Assembly (NCBI GenBank): GCA_011052055.1
Contig: DRJW01000279.1
Location: 1 to 14,612, forward strand
DNA length: 14,612 bases
Direction: 5' to 3'
Source: Nitrospirota bacterium
Lineage (GTDB): Bacteria; Nitrospinota_A; UBA7883
The first letter of the stretch is position 1; each line of letters begins with the position of its first letter. Of this stretch, positions 14,401-14,612 are shown in pieces. Both the position numbers and the translations under genes were made by a program. The notes beneath the pieces were generated by a model. It saw nothing but the letters and a program-made list of their open reading frames with translations, was not told the origin of the DNA and ran no database searches.

Positions 14401-14612
14401 ATGAGCATAGAAGGAGAAACACAAGCAAGAGCGACAACCAGTAACTCCATAGGCTTTTTCGAGCGCTACCTTACCTTCTGGGTTGGCATCTGTATCGTTG
14501 TTGGAATCGGCGCGGGCCATTTTGCGCCAGCTTTGTTCCACTCGATCGGCTCTATGGAGTATGCCCAGGTAAATATGCCGGTGGCGGCGCTGATCTGGGT
14601 AATGATTATTCC
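14401..14612 (+). CDS. acr3: ACR3-family arsenite efflux permease (partial, N-terminus only)
   Basis: Only 70 codons are in the window; the rest lies beyond the right edge. A short polar N-terminus is followed by GFFERYLTFWVGICIVVGIG, the first membrane helix. MEYAQVNMPVAALIWVMII then opens the second. These two blocks are typical of ACR3 (BART superfamily) arsenite transporters and do not resemble the unrelated ArsB of E. coli. It would export the arsenite made by ArsC across the inner membrane. The ATG abuts the arsC stop codon directly, and AAGGAG-like sequence within the coding start is too late to be its ribosome site. GGAG at the end of arsC (14391-14394) serves better. Confidence 0.9.
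   Translation, partial: MSIEGETQARATTSNSIGFFERYLTFWVGICIVVGIGAGHFAPALFHSIGSMEYAQVNMPVAALIWVMII

Overview
The window is bacterial DNA of moderate GC content, about 14.6 kb, with dense and mostly co-oriented gene blocks. The gene set is an MglA/MglB-type GTPase module, a TatA translocase subunit, a protein with an apparent signal peptide, a large PAS-GGDEF sensor and an arsenic operon. It suggests a free-living Gram-negative lineage of the deltaproteobacterial, Nitrospinota or Nitrospirota kind. No rRNA, tRNA or universal marker gene is present, so the taxon cannot be fixed from this sequence.

Region 1 (1-4675, minus strand) is a tightly packed five-gene operon. In transcription order it encodes a TPR-roadblock protein, a stand-alone roadblock protein, an MglA-type small GTPase fused to a SurA-N-like chaperone domain, an MglB-like roadblock protein, and a membrane protein with a TPR domain that runs off the left edge. 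Three distinct roadblock proteins sit around one Ras-like GTPase. The GTPase carries a domain normally found in periplasmic chaperones, yet it has no signal peptide. This is the most unusual part of the window.

Region 2 (4676-6240) is a structured divergent intergenic region followed by a plus-strand Ser/Thr kinase. The kinase carries a C-terminal cyclic-nucleotide-binding domain, so it is a plausible cNMP-regulated kinase acting next to the GTPase module. Region 3 (6339-6859) has tatA and a small CxxC-containing protein of unknown function. Region 4 (6860-7557) has no gene. It is packed with small palindromic repeats, including two identical 32-bp copies, the first of which overlaps the end of the preceding gene.

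Region 5 (7558-11285) is a two-gene unit: a diiron (ODP/flavodiiron-like) metallo-beta-lactamase-fold protein, then a six-PAS diguanylate cyclase with intact GGDEF and I-site. The pairing suggests oxygen or redox sensing linked to c-di-GMP. Region 6 (11535-13514) is a complete acetyl-CoA synthetase. Region 7 (13601-14612) is an arsenic-resistance operon, arsR-arsC-acr3 (the last truncated by the window edge), behind a consensus sigma-70 promoter.
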